The notes under the pieces were generated by a model. It was given only the letters and a program-made list of their open reading frames with translations. It was not told the origin of the DNA and made no database searches. Positions 51,210-60,102 of a DNA stretch of 64,000 nucleotides are shown piece after piece. Positions within the stretch are counted from its first letter, which is position 1. Each line of letters opens with the position of its first letter. The DNA is from QKTW01 sp052161885 (GTDB lineage: Bacteria > Bacteroidota > Bacteroidia > Chitinophagales > Chitinophagaceae): the NCBI GenBank assembly GCA_052161885.1, contig CP197396.1, positions 2,790,001 through 2,854,000 of the forward strand, given 5' to 3'. Both the position numbers and the translations under genes were made by a program.

Positions 51210-52187
51210 CTATACACCAATCAGCTTCGCTGCATCTTTCGCAAAATAAGTTGCTATCAGGTCGGCACCGGCGCGTTTGATGCTTGTCAATGATTCCAGT
51301 ATTGCTTTTTCTTCATTGAGCCAACCCATCTTTGCTGCTGCTTTGATCATGGCATATTCACCGCTTACATGATAAGCGCTTACCGGCACATCCACAACAT
51401 TCTTTACTTCGCGGATAATATCGAGATAAGCCATCGCTGGCTTCACCATCACGATATCGGCTCCCTCTTCAACATCCATCAGTGTTTCTTTAATAGCTTC
51501 TGTGCGATTAGCGTAGTCCATCTGGTATGTCTTCTTGTCACCAAAGCCCGGAGCACTGTCCAGCGCATCGCGGAACGGGCCATAGAAGCATGATGCATAC
51601 TTGGCACTGTAACTCATGATGCCCACTTTAGTGAAATTGTTTTCCTCCAAAGCAGCACGGATCGCCCCAATACGGCCATCCATCATATCGCTGGGCGCTA
51701 CAAAATCTGCACCGGCCTGCGCGTGGCTTACACTCATTTTAACAAGTGCTTCAACGGTTTCATCATTTACGATTTCACCATCTTTCACGATGCCGTCATG
51801 GCCATAAGAAGAATAAGGATCCAATGCAACATCGGTCATTACCACCATCTCCGGCACTGCATTTTTAATTGCCCTGATACTACGCTGCATAAGCCCCTCC
51901 GCATTCCAGGCTTCACGACCGGTATTATCTTTCAGATCGTCGCTGCACTTGATGAAAAGCAGTACGCACTTAATACCCAGGGCCCACAATTCCTTTACTT
52001 CCTGTATCGTAAGATCTATACTGCGGCGATAATAGCCCGGCATAGATGCAATTTCTGTTTGTATATTTTCTCCTTCGTCAATGAACAAAGGGGCAATAAA
52101 GTCGGAAGGACTCAGCACTGTTTCTGCTACCATGCTCCTGATGGATGCATTCGTTCTGAGTATCCGGTTTCTTCTCTGCAAATACAT
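51210..52187 (-). CDS. hemB: Porphobilinogen synthase (5-aminolevulinate dehydratase)
   Basis: Condenses two 5-aminolevulinates to porphobilinogen. The 325 residues match. Both active-site lysines are visible: GIMSYSAKYASCFYGPFRDAL and MVKPAMAYLDII. The metal-site segment reads DVALDPYSSYGHDG, lacking the zinc Cys triplet, so it belongs to the Mg-dependent group. APSDMMDGRIGAIRAAL is the other hallmark. It lies between hemF and the four-helix-bundle gene. Confidence 0.97.
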   Translation of the reverse strand: MYLQRRNRILRTNASIRSMVAETVLSPSDFIAPLFIDEGENIQTEIASMPGYYRRSIDLTIQEVKELWALGIKCVLLFIKCSDDLKDNTGREAWNAEGLMQRSIRAIKNAVPEMVVMTDVALDPYSSYGHDGIVKDGEIVNDETVEALVKMSVSHAQAGADFVAPSDMMDGRIGAIRAALEENNFTKVGIMSYSAKYASCFYGPFRDALDSAPGFGDKKTYQMDYANRTEAIKETLMDVEEGADIVMVKPAMAYLDIIREVKNVVDVPVSAYHVSGEYAMIKAAAKMGWLNEEKAILESLTSIKRAGADLIATYFAKDAAKLIGV

Positions 52188-52232
52188 ATCTGAATTTTAT
52201 TTTTCTACTGCTTGATTAAATCATCCGATGTT

Positions 52233-53177
52233 TTATACCCATTGCTTTGGATGAAGGCATGCCTGCCATAACCTGTCCTCTTCGCTGCCCGGAACAGGCT
52301 GGTAATCGTATGCCCATCGTGCGCGTGGCGGGAGGCTCATGAGTATGCTTTCGGTACGGCCATTCGTTTTTAATCCAAACAAAGTTCCCCGGTCGTGCAC
52401 CAGGTTAAATTCCACATAACGTCCGCGGCGTATCTCCTGCCATTCTGTTTCACGTTCACCATACGCTATATCTTTTCTCCTGTTTACAATGGGAAGATAT
52501 GCATCCAGGAAAGCATTTCCGTTTGCCTGCTGGAAACTGAACAAACGCGCTGCATCTACGTCATCGACCGGACGGAGATGATCATAAAACACGCCGCCTA
52601 TGCCACGCATTTCATTATTACGGTGTGTGTTGACAAAATATTCATCACACCATTTTTTATAATCGTTATAGAGATTTTCACCAAACGGATCAATTGCATT
52701 TTTAAACGTCTGATGAAAGTGTTTAGCGTCCTCTTCAAAAAGATAATAAGGTGTAAGGTCTGCACCACCGCCAAACCATCTGTCTGAAACGTTATCGTTT
52801 TCATCATACAGTTCAAAATAACGCCAGTTGGCATGCGTGGTAGGCACATAAGGGTTCTCCGGATGAATTACCAGCGATAAGCCGCAGGCAAACCACTTGG
52901 CACCGTCCACATTCAGCTGCAGACGCATTTTATCTGTTACTTTCCCCCATACAGCAGATGTATTTACGCCTCCTTTTTCGAAAACATTTCCGTCAGCGAT
53001 CACACGCGTTAATCCGCCACCGCCGCCATTGCGTTCCCATTTATCTTCCATAAAAGAAGCCCTTCCGTCTTCTTTTTCCAGTCCGGCACAAATGCGGTCC
53101 TGCAGGCCATAGATAAACGCAATCCACTTGTCGCGGAATGCATGTGTTGCTGTCTTGTACATTTTTTCCTGTTCCAT
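52233..53177 (-). CDS. hemF: Coproporphyrinogen III oxidase, oxygen-dependent
   Basis: Oxidatively decarboxylates coproporphyrinogen III to protoporphyrinogen IX using O2, so this organism makes haem aerobically through protoporphyrin. The 314 residues carry the HemF signatures: DRWFGGGADLTPYYLFEEDAKHFH, KKWCDEYFVNTHRNNEMRGIGGVFYDHL and GRYVEFNLVHDRGTLFGLKTNGRTESILMSLPP. It lies 32 bases after hemE in the haem run. Confidence 0.97.
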   Translation of the reverse strand: MEQEKMYKTATHAFRDKWIAFIYGLQDRICAGLEKEDGRASFMEDKWERNGGGGGLTRVIADGNVFEKGGVNTSAVWGKVTDKMRLQLNVDGAKWFACGLSLVIHPENPYVPTTHANWRYFELYDENDNVSDRWFGGGADLTPYYLFEEDAKHFHQTFKNAIDPFGENLYNDYKKWCDEYFVNTHRNNEMRGIGGVFYDHLRPVDDVDAARLFSFQQANGNAFLDAYLPIVNRRKDIAYGERETEWQEIRRGRYVEFNLVHDRGTLFGLKTNGRTESILMSLPPRARWAYDYQPVPGSEEDRLWQACLHPKQWV

Positions 53178-53209
53178 ACGGTATGTTTTTCAGAAAGAAT
53201 GAATCCTCA

Positions 53210-54244
53210 CTAACTGGCCTTATAGTTTTTTACGGCTTCTACAAATGCTTTGGCGTGTGCTACCGGTACATTCGGCAGGATTCCGTGCCCAAGATTGGCT
53301 ATATAGTTTTTCGTACCAAAAGCATCAATCATCTCTTTCACTGATCGTTGTATTTCTTCAATTGGCGCCAGCAACCTTACCGGGTCAAAATTGCCCTGCA
53401 GGCAAATATTGCTATCTGTCATCTGCCTCGCCAGCTTTGGCTCTATTGTCCAGTCTATACCCAGGCCTGAAGCGCCTGTTTTTGCCAGTTCGGGCAATGC
53501 ATACCAGCTGCCTTTGGGAAACAGGATTACGGGCGCATTACCTTTCACACCGTCTGTAATCTGCTGCAGGTAAGGTAATGCAAAGGTCCTGAAATCTGCC
53601 GGACTCAGCATACCGCTCCAGCTATCAAACACCTGTACCAGGTTGGCACCGGCTTTTATCTGTGCGTTCAGGTATTGAATGGTTACATCAGTTATTTTTT
53701 GCAGCAATGCATGAGCGAGTTTCGGCTGTGTAAAGCAAAACTGCTTGGCTTTATCAAATGCCTTGCTTCCCTTACCTTCTACCATGTAGCAAAGGATCGT
53801 CCACGGTGCACCTGCAAAGCCGATCAGTGGTACACGACCGTTCAACTCTTTTTTTGTAAGTGCCAATGCATCCATTACATAGTGCAGACGCTCTTCCACA
53901 CCTGTGGTAATGAGCGCATCCACGTCCTGCTGCGTCTGTATCGTTTTAGGCAGCAATGGGCCTTTCCCTTCTTCCAGCTGCACCTCCAGGCCCATTGCCT
54001 GTGGTATCACCAGGATGTCTGAAAATATAATGGCAGCATCTACGCCTACCTGGTCTATCGGCTGCAATGTAATCTCGCAGGCCAGCTCAGGTGTTTCCAC
54101 ACGGGTGAAGAAATCGTATTTCGCACGCAGCTTCATATAGTCGGGCAGGTAACGGCCTGCCTGGCGCATCATCCACACCGGCGGGCGCTCTACGGTTTCA
54201 CCTTTCAGAGCGCGAAGCAAAAGATCATTTTTCAGGTTGTGCAT
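53210..54244 (-). CDS. hemE: Uroporphyrinogen decarboxylase
   Basis: Removes four acetate carboxyls from uroporphyrinogen III. The 344 residues match. The N-terminal signature RPPVWMMRQAGRYLPDYMKLR is at about residue 20, ITLQPIDQVGVDAAIIFSDILVIP and GFAGAPWTILCYMVEGKGSK follow, and the later GLGIDWTIEP segment is conserved. Its start overlaps the end of hemD by 20 bases, indicating translational coupling. Confidence 0.97.
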   Translation of the reverse strand: MHNLKNDLLLRALKGETVERPPVWMMRQAGRYLPDYMKLRAKYDFFTRVETPELACEITLQPIDQVGVDAAIIFSDILVIPQAMGLEVQLEEGKGPLLPKTIQTQQDVDALITTGVEERLHYVMDALALTKKELNGRVPLIGFAGAPWTILCYMVEGKGSKAFDKAKQFCFTQPKLAHALLQKITDVTIQYLNAQIKAGANLVQVFDSWSGMLSPADFRTFALPYLQQITDGVKGNAPVILFPKGSWYALPELAKTGASGLGIDWTIEPKLARQMTDSNICLQGNFDPVRLLAPIEEIQRSVKEMIDAFGTKNYIANLGHGILPNVPVAHAKAFVEAVKNYKAS

Positions 54245-54947
54245 GCAATGTTTCTGTTATCAGTTGTACCAGTGCCGCTGCATTATGTGCCGCACTGATG
54301 AATAATTTTTCTGTGTTTGTGAGAAAGGGCCGGATAGCTGCTGCTGTTGTGTCTCCTATGGCAAAACAGGCTGTTCCGTTTTGTATCGTATTGATAGAGA
54401 AAAAACTTTCCACCGCACTCGGGCTGAAGAAAGCAATTCCATTGTATGTTTTGTCAATGCTGACAGGTCTTGCTTCTGTGGTATATACAATCTCTTCTTT
54501 TACCGGCATATGATGCCTGGCAAGCACCTGGGGGATTGTATCTTTTCTTTTATTGCCACAGAAGAAAATAATTTCCTGCTGCGGTTTATCTGTAACGATC
54601 AAAGCGGCAAGAGACGCACTGTCTGCTGCTACGCCCGCAATTTGTGCCGCATCGAAATATCTGGTTACTGCTTCCTGTGTTGCTTCATTCAGACAATAGA
54701 TATTCCATAATGGTTTACTATCTGTCAGAAAACGTGACACTGAGATTACAGCCTGTACACTGGTAAATACCGCCGTAACCGGTCGTTTCAATAGTGGCAA
54801 TATATTGTTTTCAATCGTTTCTTTGGGGAGAGGTGTGGTTTGTATGAAAGGAATTATTTCGATAGTAATGCCGTGGGCCGCAGCCTTATCTATCAACGAC
54901 TGCGCCAGTGCACGGGTGCTTAATATGCATAGTTCTGCATCAGGCAT
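54225..54947 (-). CDS. hemD: Uroporphyrinogen-III synthase
   Basis: Cyclises hydroxymethylbilane with ring D inversion. About 240 residues from the ATG at 54947 (MPDAELCILSTRALAQSL), the usual size. HemD is poorly conserved; the fold pattern is visible in VTAVFTSVQAVISVSRFL, EIIFFCGNKRKDTIPQVLARHHM, and NGIAFFSPSAVESFFSINTI, plus TACFAIGDTTAAAI. The assignment rests on these and on its place between hemC and hemE. It overlaps hemC by 8 bases and hemE by 20. Confidence 0.9.
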   Translation of the reverse strand: MPDAELCILSTRALAQSLIDKAAAHGITIEIIPFIQTTPLPKETIENNILPLLKRPVTAVFTSVQAVISVSRFLTDSKPLWNIYCLNEATQEAVTRYFDAAQIAGVAADSASLAALIVTDKPQQEIIFFCGNKRKDTIPQVLARHHMPVKEEIVYTTEARPVSIDKTYNGIAFFSPSAVESFFSINTIQNGTACFAIGDTTAAAIRPFLTNTEKLFISAAHNAAALVQLITETLHAQPEK

Positions 54948-55869
54948 TACGTATCTCCTCCAGTATTTCTTTCCCTCCGTTCTGCAGTATCTCAATAGCC
55001 AGTTTATGCCCGGCAGTTGCAGCATCTGCAGCTGGAATAGTTTGTTTTATTTCTGTTTTCTTTGCACCATCGAGGCTCAGGAGGTTTCCTTCAAACAGTA
55101 TATTTCCGTCCTTTACCTCCGCCAGTGCGCTTATCGGTGTGGAGCATCCGCCCATCAACGTGCGCAGGAAATCGCGCTCTATCTGTGTGCACAAAGCAGT
55201 ATCTGCATCATGAAAAGGGCGACAGGCATCGAGGCCGTAATTATCTTTTTCACGACATACCACCATGATGGCCCCCTGTGCTGGTGCCGGAAGCATCCAG
55301 TCTATATCCACAGCTTCAGCCGGCCGTAGTCCTATACGTTCCAGACCTGCAGCGGCAAATATGGCACCGTCCCAGTTGCTCTCTGCTACTTTACGGAGAC
55401 GTGTATTCACGTTTCCGCGCAGGTTTTCAATTTTCGTTCCCGGGTAGCGGTGCAGCCACTGTGCTTTGCGGCGTATGCTGCTGGTAGCAATGGTAAACGT
55501 TGCATCATTTGCCACCGGCCATTCACCATTTGTTATAGGCTTACCCTTGTATACAAATATATCTTTCCATGAAGCTCTCGGCAAGACAGCTGCCTGTACA
55601 ATTCCGTGCGCCAACTGTGTGGGCACATCTTTCATGGAATGCACCGCTATATCTATCGTCCCGCTGAGTAATGCGATGTCAAGGGTTTTGGTAAATATGC
55701 CCTGTACACCTATTTCGTACAATGGCGTTTGCAGATCTATATCGCCTTCGCTTTTTATATAAACGAGCTCGGCAGTTACACTATGCTGCGCCAACAGCTG
55801 CTGCACCTGTGTAGCCTGCCATACAGCCAGCTGGCTCTCTCTTGTCCCTATCTTTATTATTTTATTCAT
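54940..55869 (-). CDS. hemC: Hydroxymethylbilane synthase (porphobilinogen deaminase)
   Basis: Joins four porphobilinogens into hydroxymethylbilane. The 309 residues match. IKIGTRESQLAVWQATQVQQLL starts it, then VHSMKDVPTQL, IATSSIRRKAQWLHRYPGTKIENLRGNVNTRLRK (substrate arginines) and the dipyrromethane-cofactor Cys in LMGGCSTPISAL. It follows hemA by 12 bases and overlaps hemD. Confidence 0.97.
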   Translation of the reverse strand: MNKIIKIGTRESQLAVWQATQVQQLLAQHSVTAELVYIKSEGDIDLQTPLYEIGVQGIFTKTLDIALLSGTIDIAVHSMKDVPTQLAHGIVQAAVLPRASWKDIFVYKGKPITNGEWPVANDATFTIATSSIRRKAQWLHRYPGTKIENLRGNVNTRLRKVAESNWDGAIFAAAGLERIGLRPAEAVDIDWMLPAPAQGAIMVVCREKDNYGLDACRPFHDADTALCTQIERDFLRTLMGGCSTPISALAEVKDGNILFEGNLLSLDGAKKTEIKQTIPAADAATAGHKLAIEILQNGGKEILEEIRNA

Positions 55870-55881
55870 GCTAGCTGCTGC

Positions 55882-57117
55882 CTAGGCAATAAACTCATTG
55901 ATCGCCTGTATGCACTGACAACCTATATCGTTTTTGCTGCGCACTTTTACGGCGAGCGTATTGATTACTTTCTGTATTTTTTCGTGTGGCTCTTCCGCTT
56001 CTTCATCTGCGAAACCGGCCATTACCGGCTGCTTCATAAAGGAGCTGTGATAATGCAGTTCATGCAGTGTATGCTTTACCACTTTGAGCACAGATGCATA
56101 TTTGCGGGTGCCATGCCATTCTACAAATTCGTTTATATGCTCTTCGATTATTGCATTGGCTTTGGGCACTTCTGCAATGCGCTTCTGGAGCGTCTCATCT
56201 TTTATCCGGGACAATTCATCCACGTTTACCAGCGTTACATTTTCCAGTTGCTGCGCATCGTCTGCTACATTGTAAGGGATAGACAGATCAATGATTATCT
56301 TTTCGCCTTTGCCTTCCAGGTGATGTTTTAGTATTGTAGGTTCGTTGGCATTGGTAGCTACGAAAATAATATCAGCTTTCGCCAGGTATTCCGGCAGTTC
56401 TTCCAACGGAGCGTGTTTTAGATGCAGTTCCAATGCAAGTGCTGCTGCTTTGGCATGTGTGCGGTTAATGAGCGTTACATGCCGTGTATGCAGGTAATCG
56501 ACAATATTCCTGCAGGTGTTGCGGCCTATTTTACCGGTACCTAACAATAATATTTCTTTATCCTTTATATTCTTTACGTGTTCTTTTACATACTGCACTG
56601 CGGCAAAGGCTACGGATACGGTTCCGCCGCTGAGCTGGGTATGTGTCTTTATGGCTTTGGACGATTGCAGTACGGAGTTCAGCAGACGCTCAGTGAAAGC
56701 GCCTATGAATCCTTTTTTCTTGGCAAATTTTGCCGATTGTTTTATCTGGCCTATGATCTCATAATCGCCCAGTATCTGGGAGTCGAGACCGGCGCTCACC
56801 TGGAACAAATGCCAGATGGCATCCATACCGTTCTTTATGTATGCAAGTGCTGAAAATGTGCTCTTTTCTCCCTCCGTTTCGCTACAGATGAGGTCTATCA
56901 TCTGATCTGCACTATCTGCAAATCCGTAGATCTCTGTACGATTACAGGTAGAAAGTATAAAAAACTCACCTAATCCGTAATTGGGTGCAATATCAAGTAT
57001 CCGGTCGTATTGTTCGTCGTTAATAGCAAATTGCCCCCTGATGGAAGCGTCTGTTTTTTTGTAATTAATGCCGACAATCCAGAAGCCCGATATGTGCTTT
57101 CTATCTTTCGTATTCAT
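55882..57117 (-). CDS. hemA: Glutamyl-tRNA reductase
   Basis: Reduces glutamyl-tRNA to glutamate-1-semialdehyde, the first step of the C5 pathway. The 411 residues match. FWIVGINYKKTDASIRGQF and FFILSTCNRTEIYGF (catalytic Cys) lie at the N-terminus, VSAGLDSQILGDYEIIGQIKQS follows, then the NADPH fold (LLLGTGKIGRNTCRNIVDYL) and a dimerisation helix region. It is the first gene of the minus-strand haem run and diverges from hemH. A -7 element lies 27 bases upstream. Confidence 0.97.
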   Translation of the reverse strand: MNTKDRKHISGFWIVGINYKKTDASIRGQFAINDEQYDRILDIAPNYGLGEFFILSTCNRTEIYGFADSADQMIDLICSETEGEKSTFSALAYIKNGMDAIWHLFQVSAGLDSQILGDYEIIGQIKQSAKFAKKKGFIGAFTERLLNSVLQSSKAIKTHTQLSGGTVSVAFAAVQYVKEHVKNIKDKEILLLGTGKIGRNTCRNIVDYLHTRHVTLINRTHAKAAALALELHLKHAPLEELPEYLAKADIIFVATNANEPTILKHHLEGKGEKIIIDLSIPYNVADDAQQLENVTLVNVDELSRIKDETLQKRIAEVPKANAIIEEHINEFVEWHGTRKYASVLKVVKHTLHELHYHSSFMKQPVMAGFADEEAEEPHEKIQKVINTLAVKVRSKNDIGCQCIQAINEFIA

Positions 57118-57143
57118 CCCTTGTGCTGTAGCATTTCGAGGTG

Positions 57144-57151
57144 CAAAGGTA
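57144..57151 (-). promoter_or_regulatory. -7 element of the hemA promoter
   Basis: On the minus strand TACCTTTG fits TAnnTTTG, 27 bases before the hemA ATG. No TTTG at the ideal -33 position. Confidence 0.5.
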
Positions 57152-57192
57152 GTGCCCGGCGGAGGGATACCACGGTTTCCCTTGTCATTGTT

Positions 57193-57211
57193 TTGTCATT
57201 TAGCATGACAA
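57193..57211. promoter_or_regulatory. Palindrome in the hemA-hemH divergent spacer
   Basis: TTGTCAT-TTAGC-ATGACAA, a perfect 7-base inverted repeat; a second TTGTCAT stands at 57182-57188. It lies between the divergent starts at 57117 and 57309, so one regulator could control both transcripts. The cognate protein is not known. Confidence 0.5.
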
Positions 57212-57308
57212 TTCTCCGGCAGTCAGGACAATTGTTAGTTTCTTTGCAAATCATTTTCCGGCCAGGGCTATGTTTCAAGCTGCGGAGAAACGGAAAAAAG
57301 TTCCCGAA

Positions 57309-58364
57309 ATGCAAAAAGTAAGAAGAGCTGTTGTGCTGATGAATCTCGGATCGCCTGATTCTACGGCAGTTAAAGATGTAAAAACGTACCTGGGAGAATT
57401 TCTCATGGATAAAAGAGTGATCGACTCTCCTTATTTGTTACGGCTGTTCCTGGTAAAGGGTATCATCACGCCTTTCCGGGCACCGCAATCCGCCACTGCT
57501 TACAGGTCTATATGGACCAAAGACGGTTCTCCGCTCATCGTACTCACCAACCAGCTGCAGGTTGCGCTCAGAAATGAAATAGAAGAACCTGTGGCGGTAG
57601 CTATGCGCTATGGCAATCCTTCGCCCAAAGCTGCCTTTGACTCACTGGCGCAGCAATACCCGGACCTTGAAGAAGTGATTTTATTCCCGCTTTACCCGCA
57701 CTATGCCATGTCCAGCTACGAAACGGCAATAGTGTATGCAGAAGATATACACAAAAAAGGCAAATACAATTTTCAGCTAAAATCTGTAAAACCGTTCTAC
57801 AATGAACCGGCATATATCGATGCGTTGGCAGAGAGCATACGTCCCTACCTGGGGCAGGATTATGACCAGATACTATTCAGCTACCACAGCATTCCCGAAG
57901 CTCATGTAATAAAAGGAGATATTACCGGCAGACATTGTATGAAAGCGGCTGATTGCTGCTCTGTAGATTCTGAAGCACATAAGCAATGTTACCGGCACCA
58001 GTGTTTTGTAACCACAAAGCTGGTGGTAGAAAAGCTGAATATACCGTCTGGCAAACATGCGGTGTCGTTCCAGTCGCGGCTGGGCCGGGCCGAATGGCTG
58101 AAACCTTATACAGCCAAACGCCTGGAAGAATTGCCGGGCGAAGGTGTAAAGAAAATACTCGTGGTTTGCCCTGCATTTGTAAGCGATTGCCTGGAGACAC
58201 TGGAAGAAATGGGCATTGAAGGCAAAGAAAGTTTTCTTCATGCCGGTGGCACATCGTTTACACTTATTCCTTGTATGAATGTGCATCCAAAATGGGTGCA
58301 GACGGTTGCCGGATGGGTTAAGGAGATTGCAGACGGAGGGAAACGGATGGTGTATGGTCAATAG
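57309..58364 (+). CDS. hemH: Ferrochelatase
   Basis: Inserts ferrous iron into protoporphyrin IX to make protohaem. About 351 residues from the ATG at 57309 (MQKVRRAVVLMNLGSPDS); an upstream ATG at 57270 would add 13. The metal-inserting His is in FSYHSIPEAHV, and the conserved acidic region follows. A Cys-rich insert (HCMKAADCC ... QCYRHQC) recalls the [2Fe-2S] ferrochelatases of other bacteria. HemJ follows, so the last two steps are adjacent. It diverges from hemA. Confidence 0.95.
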   Translation: MQKVRRAVVLMNLGSPDSTAVKDVKTYLGEFLMDKRVIDSPYLLRLFLVKGIITPFRAPQSATAYRSIWTKDGSPLIVLTNQLQVALRNEIEEPVAVAMRYGNPSPKAAFDSLAQQYPDLEEVILFPLYPHYAMSSYETAIVYAEDIHKKGKYNFQLKSVKPFYNEPAYIDALAESIRPYLGQDYDQILFSYHSIPEAHVIKGDITGRHCMKAADCCSVDSEAHKQCYRHQCFVTTKLVVEKLNIPSGKHAVSFQSRLGRAEWLKPYTAKRLEELPGEGVKKILVVCPAFVSDCLETLEEMGIEGKESFLHAGGTSFTLIPCMNVHPKWVQTVAGWVKEIADGGKRMVYGQ

Positions 58365-58447
58365 TGAACCGTAAGAGGTGAAAAGTGAAATTAAACGTAA
58401 GCATCAATTACCATATCAATCACATTATCCTTATTAACCACATTACA

Positions 58448-58972
58448 ATGTACGCCTACGTAAAAGCACTGCATATCATTTTTATTGTTACATGGTTCAG
58501 CGGTATGTTTTATATCGTGCGGCTGTTTATTTATAATACTGAAGCACAGGAACGCCCTGAAACGGAACGGGCTGTATTACAACAACAATTCAGCATTATG
58601 ATCAAAAGACTGTGGATGGGCATCACAGTTCCGTCTGCTGTGCTTACACTTATCTTCGGGCCGTGGATGTGGTACCTGCTAGGCGTTACACCATCCTGGC
58701 TGATGATAAAACTGGGATTCGTAATTGGACTGTATGCCTACTTTCTTACGCTGAATCGTCTTTACAGGCAACAGGTAAAAGGCATTTTTAAATACAGTTC
58801 ACAGCAACTGCGTATCTGGAATGAGGTAGCTACCATTTTCCTAGTGGCCATTGTAATGCTGGTAGTAGTAAAGCAAAATATGAGTTGGGCCTGGGGCCTT
58901 GCGGGATTAATTCTCTTCGTGATCCTGCTGATGAGCGCTATAAAAATTTATAAGGCGCTGCGAAAAAAATAA
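58448..58972 (+). CDS. hemJ: Protoporphyrinogen IX oxidase HemJ
   Basis: Oxidises protoporphyrinogen IX to protoporphyrin IX in the membrane, passing electrons to the respiratory chain. About 174 residues with four helices. The conserved His and Trp are in YVKALHIIFIVTWFSGMFYIVRLF, followed by WLMIKLGFVIGLYAYFL and LRIWNEVATIFLVAIVMLVVVKQ, all close to HemJ. The ATG at 58448 (MYAYVKAL) is the family start; a longer reading from 58385 adds 21 unsupported residues. It lies 83 bases after hemH. Since no hemG or hemY is in the island, HemJ fills the gap between HemF and HemH. Confidence 0.92.
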   Translation: MYAYVKALHIIFIVTWFSGMFYIVRLFIYNTEAQERPETERAVLQQQFSIMIKRLWMGITVPSAVLTLIFGPWMWYLLGVTPSWLMIKLGFVIGLYAYFLTLNRLYRQQVKGIFKYSSQQLRIWNEVATIFLVAIVMLVVVKQNMSWAWGLAGLILFVILLMSAIKIYKALRKK

Positions 58973-59206
58973 GTCGCAGATAATCTGTTACAACTGGAAG
59001 AAACCGGTCATTTACCACGAGCACATATCGGCGGTAATCCGGTAAAACTGCCTAACTTCATATAAGGTTCGTCGCCTGGCTTCTGTTCCGGTGATCTGTG
59101 CCCCATTCATCTCTGCAGAAAGCCTCCCGGTATCGCAATAATCCTCTGCGATGTCTCTGAACCGTTAGTGACTGCAAATTAATCTCACAATTAAATAAAC
59201 ACTAAC

Positions 59207-60052
59207 ATGGAACAGCAACTTGAAGAAATCCGTGAACAGCAAAAAGCATCATGGAACAAATTTTCCGCTGGCTGGAAGAAATGGGATAACATTACTATGG
59301 ATTTTCTGAGACCAATGGGCGAAGAGATCATTCACCAACTTAATCTGAAAGATGGAGATGCGGTGCTGGATATTGCGTCCGGTACGGGGGAACCGGGCCT
59401 TACCATTGCCGGTATGCTAAAAAATGGTAAAGTAGTATTGACAGATCTTGCAGAAGACATGCTGAAAATAGCCCGTGAAAATGCTGCGGAAAGAGGAATT
59501 GCCAATATTGAAACACTCACCTGTGATGTTTGTGAACTACCATTTCCTGACGATTCTTTTGATGCGATCAGTTGCCGTTTTGGCTTTATGTTCTTTCCTG
59601 ATATGCTGATGGCCGCTAAGGAAATGGTCCGCGTATTAAAGCCGGGAGGAAAAATAGCGACATCAGTCTGGAATATTCCTGAAAAGAATTTCTGGGTCAC
59701 CGCTACTATGGGAACAATCAACCGGAACATGGAAATACCAGCTCCGCCGCCAGGATCCCCCGGCATGTTCCGGTGTGCAGGTGATGGAGTTATGACAGAC
59801 CTTTTTGCGCAGGCCGGCCTGAACAATATAACGCAAAAAGAAGTTACCGGAGAACTTGCGCCGCTCACGAGAGACGTATACTGGACCATGATGACGGAAA
59901 TAGCCGCGCCGGTTGCCGGTGCGCTCAGCAAAGCCGACGATGCCACAAAAGAGCGTATCAGATCGGAGGTTTACCAGGCACTGGACCAGAAATACCCCGA
60001 TGGAAATATTATCATCGGTTCAAGTGCCCTCGTTATTTCTGGTGAAAAATGA
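59207..60052 (+). CDS. SAM-dependent class I methyltransferase
   Basis: A 281-residue Rossmann-type methyltransferase of the UbiE/Methyltransf_11 group. SAM motif I is VLDIASGTGEPGLTIA, the acidic residue is in VVLTDLAEDML, and motif II/III are in FDAISCRFGFMFFPD and VLKPGGKIATSVW. The substrate is unknown; UbiE-like (quinone) methylation is possible but the C-terminal part differs. A 234-base gene-free spacer without clear signals precedes it. Confidence 0.85.
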   Translation: MEQQLEEIREQQKASWNKFSAGWKKWDNITMDFLRPMGEEIIHQLNLKDGDAVLDIASGTGEPGLTIAGMLKNGKVVLTDLAEDMLKIARENAAERGIANIETLTCDVCELPFPDDSFDAISCRFGFMFFPDMLMAAKEMVRVLKPGGKIATSVWNIPEKNFWVTATMGTINRNMEIPAPPPGSPGMFRCAGDGVMTDLFAQAGLNNITQKEVTGELAPLTRDVYWTMMTEIAAPVAGALSKADDATKERIRSEVYQALDQKYPDGNIIIGSSALVISGEK

Positions 60053-60102
60053 TCAGTAACAGCACAGCCTTTACAGCATGTTTTTTGCTGGCCCAATAGT
60101 TT

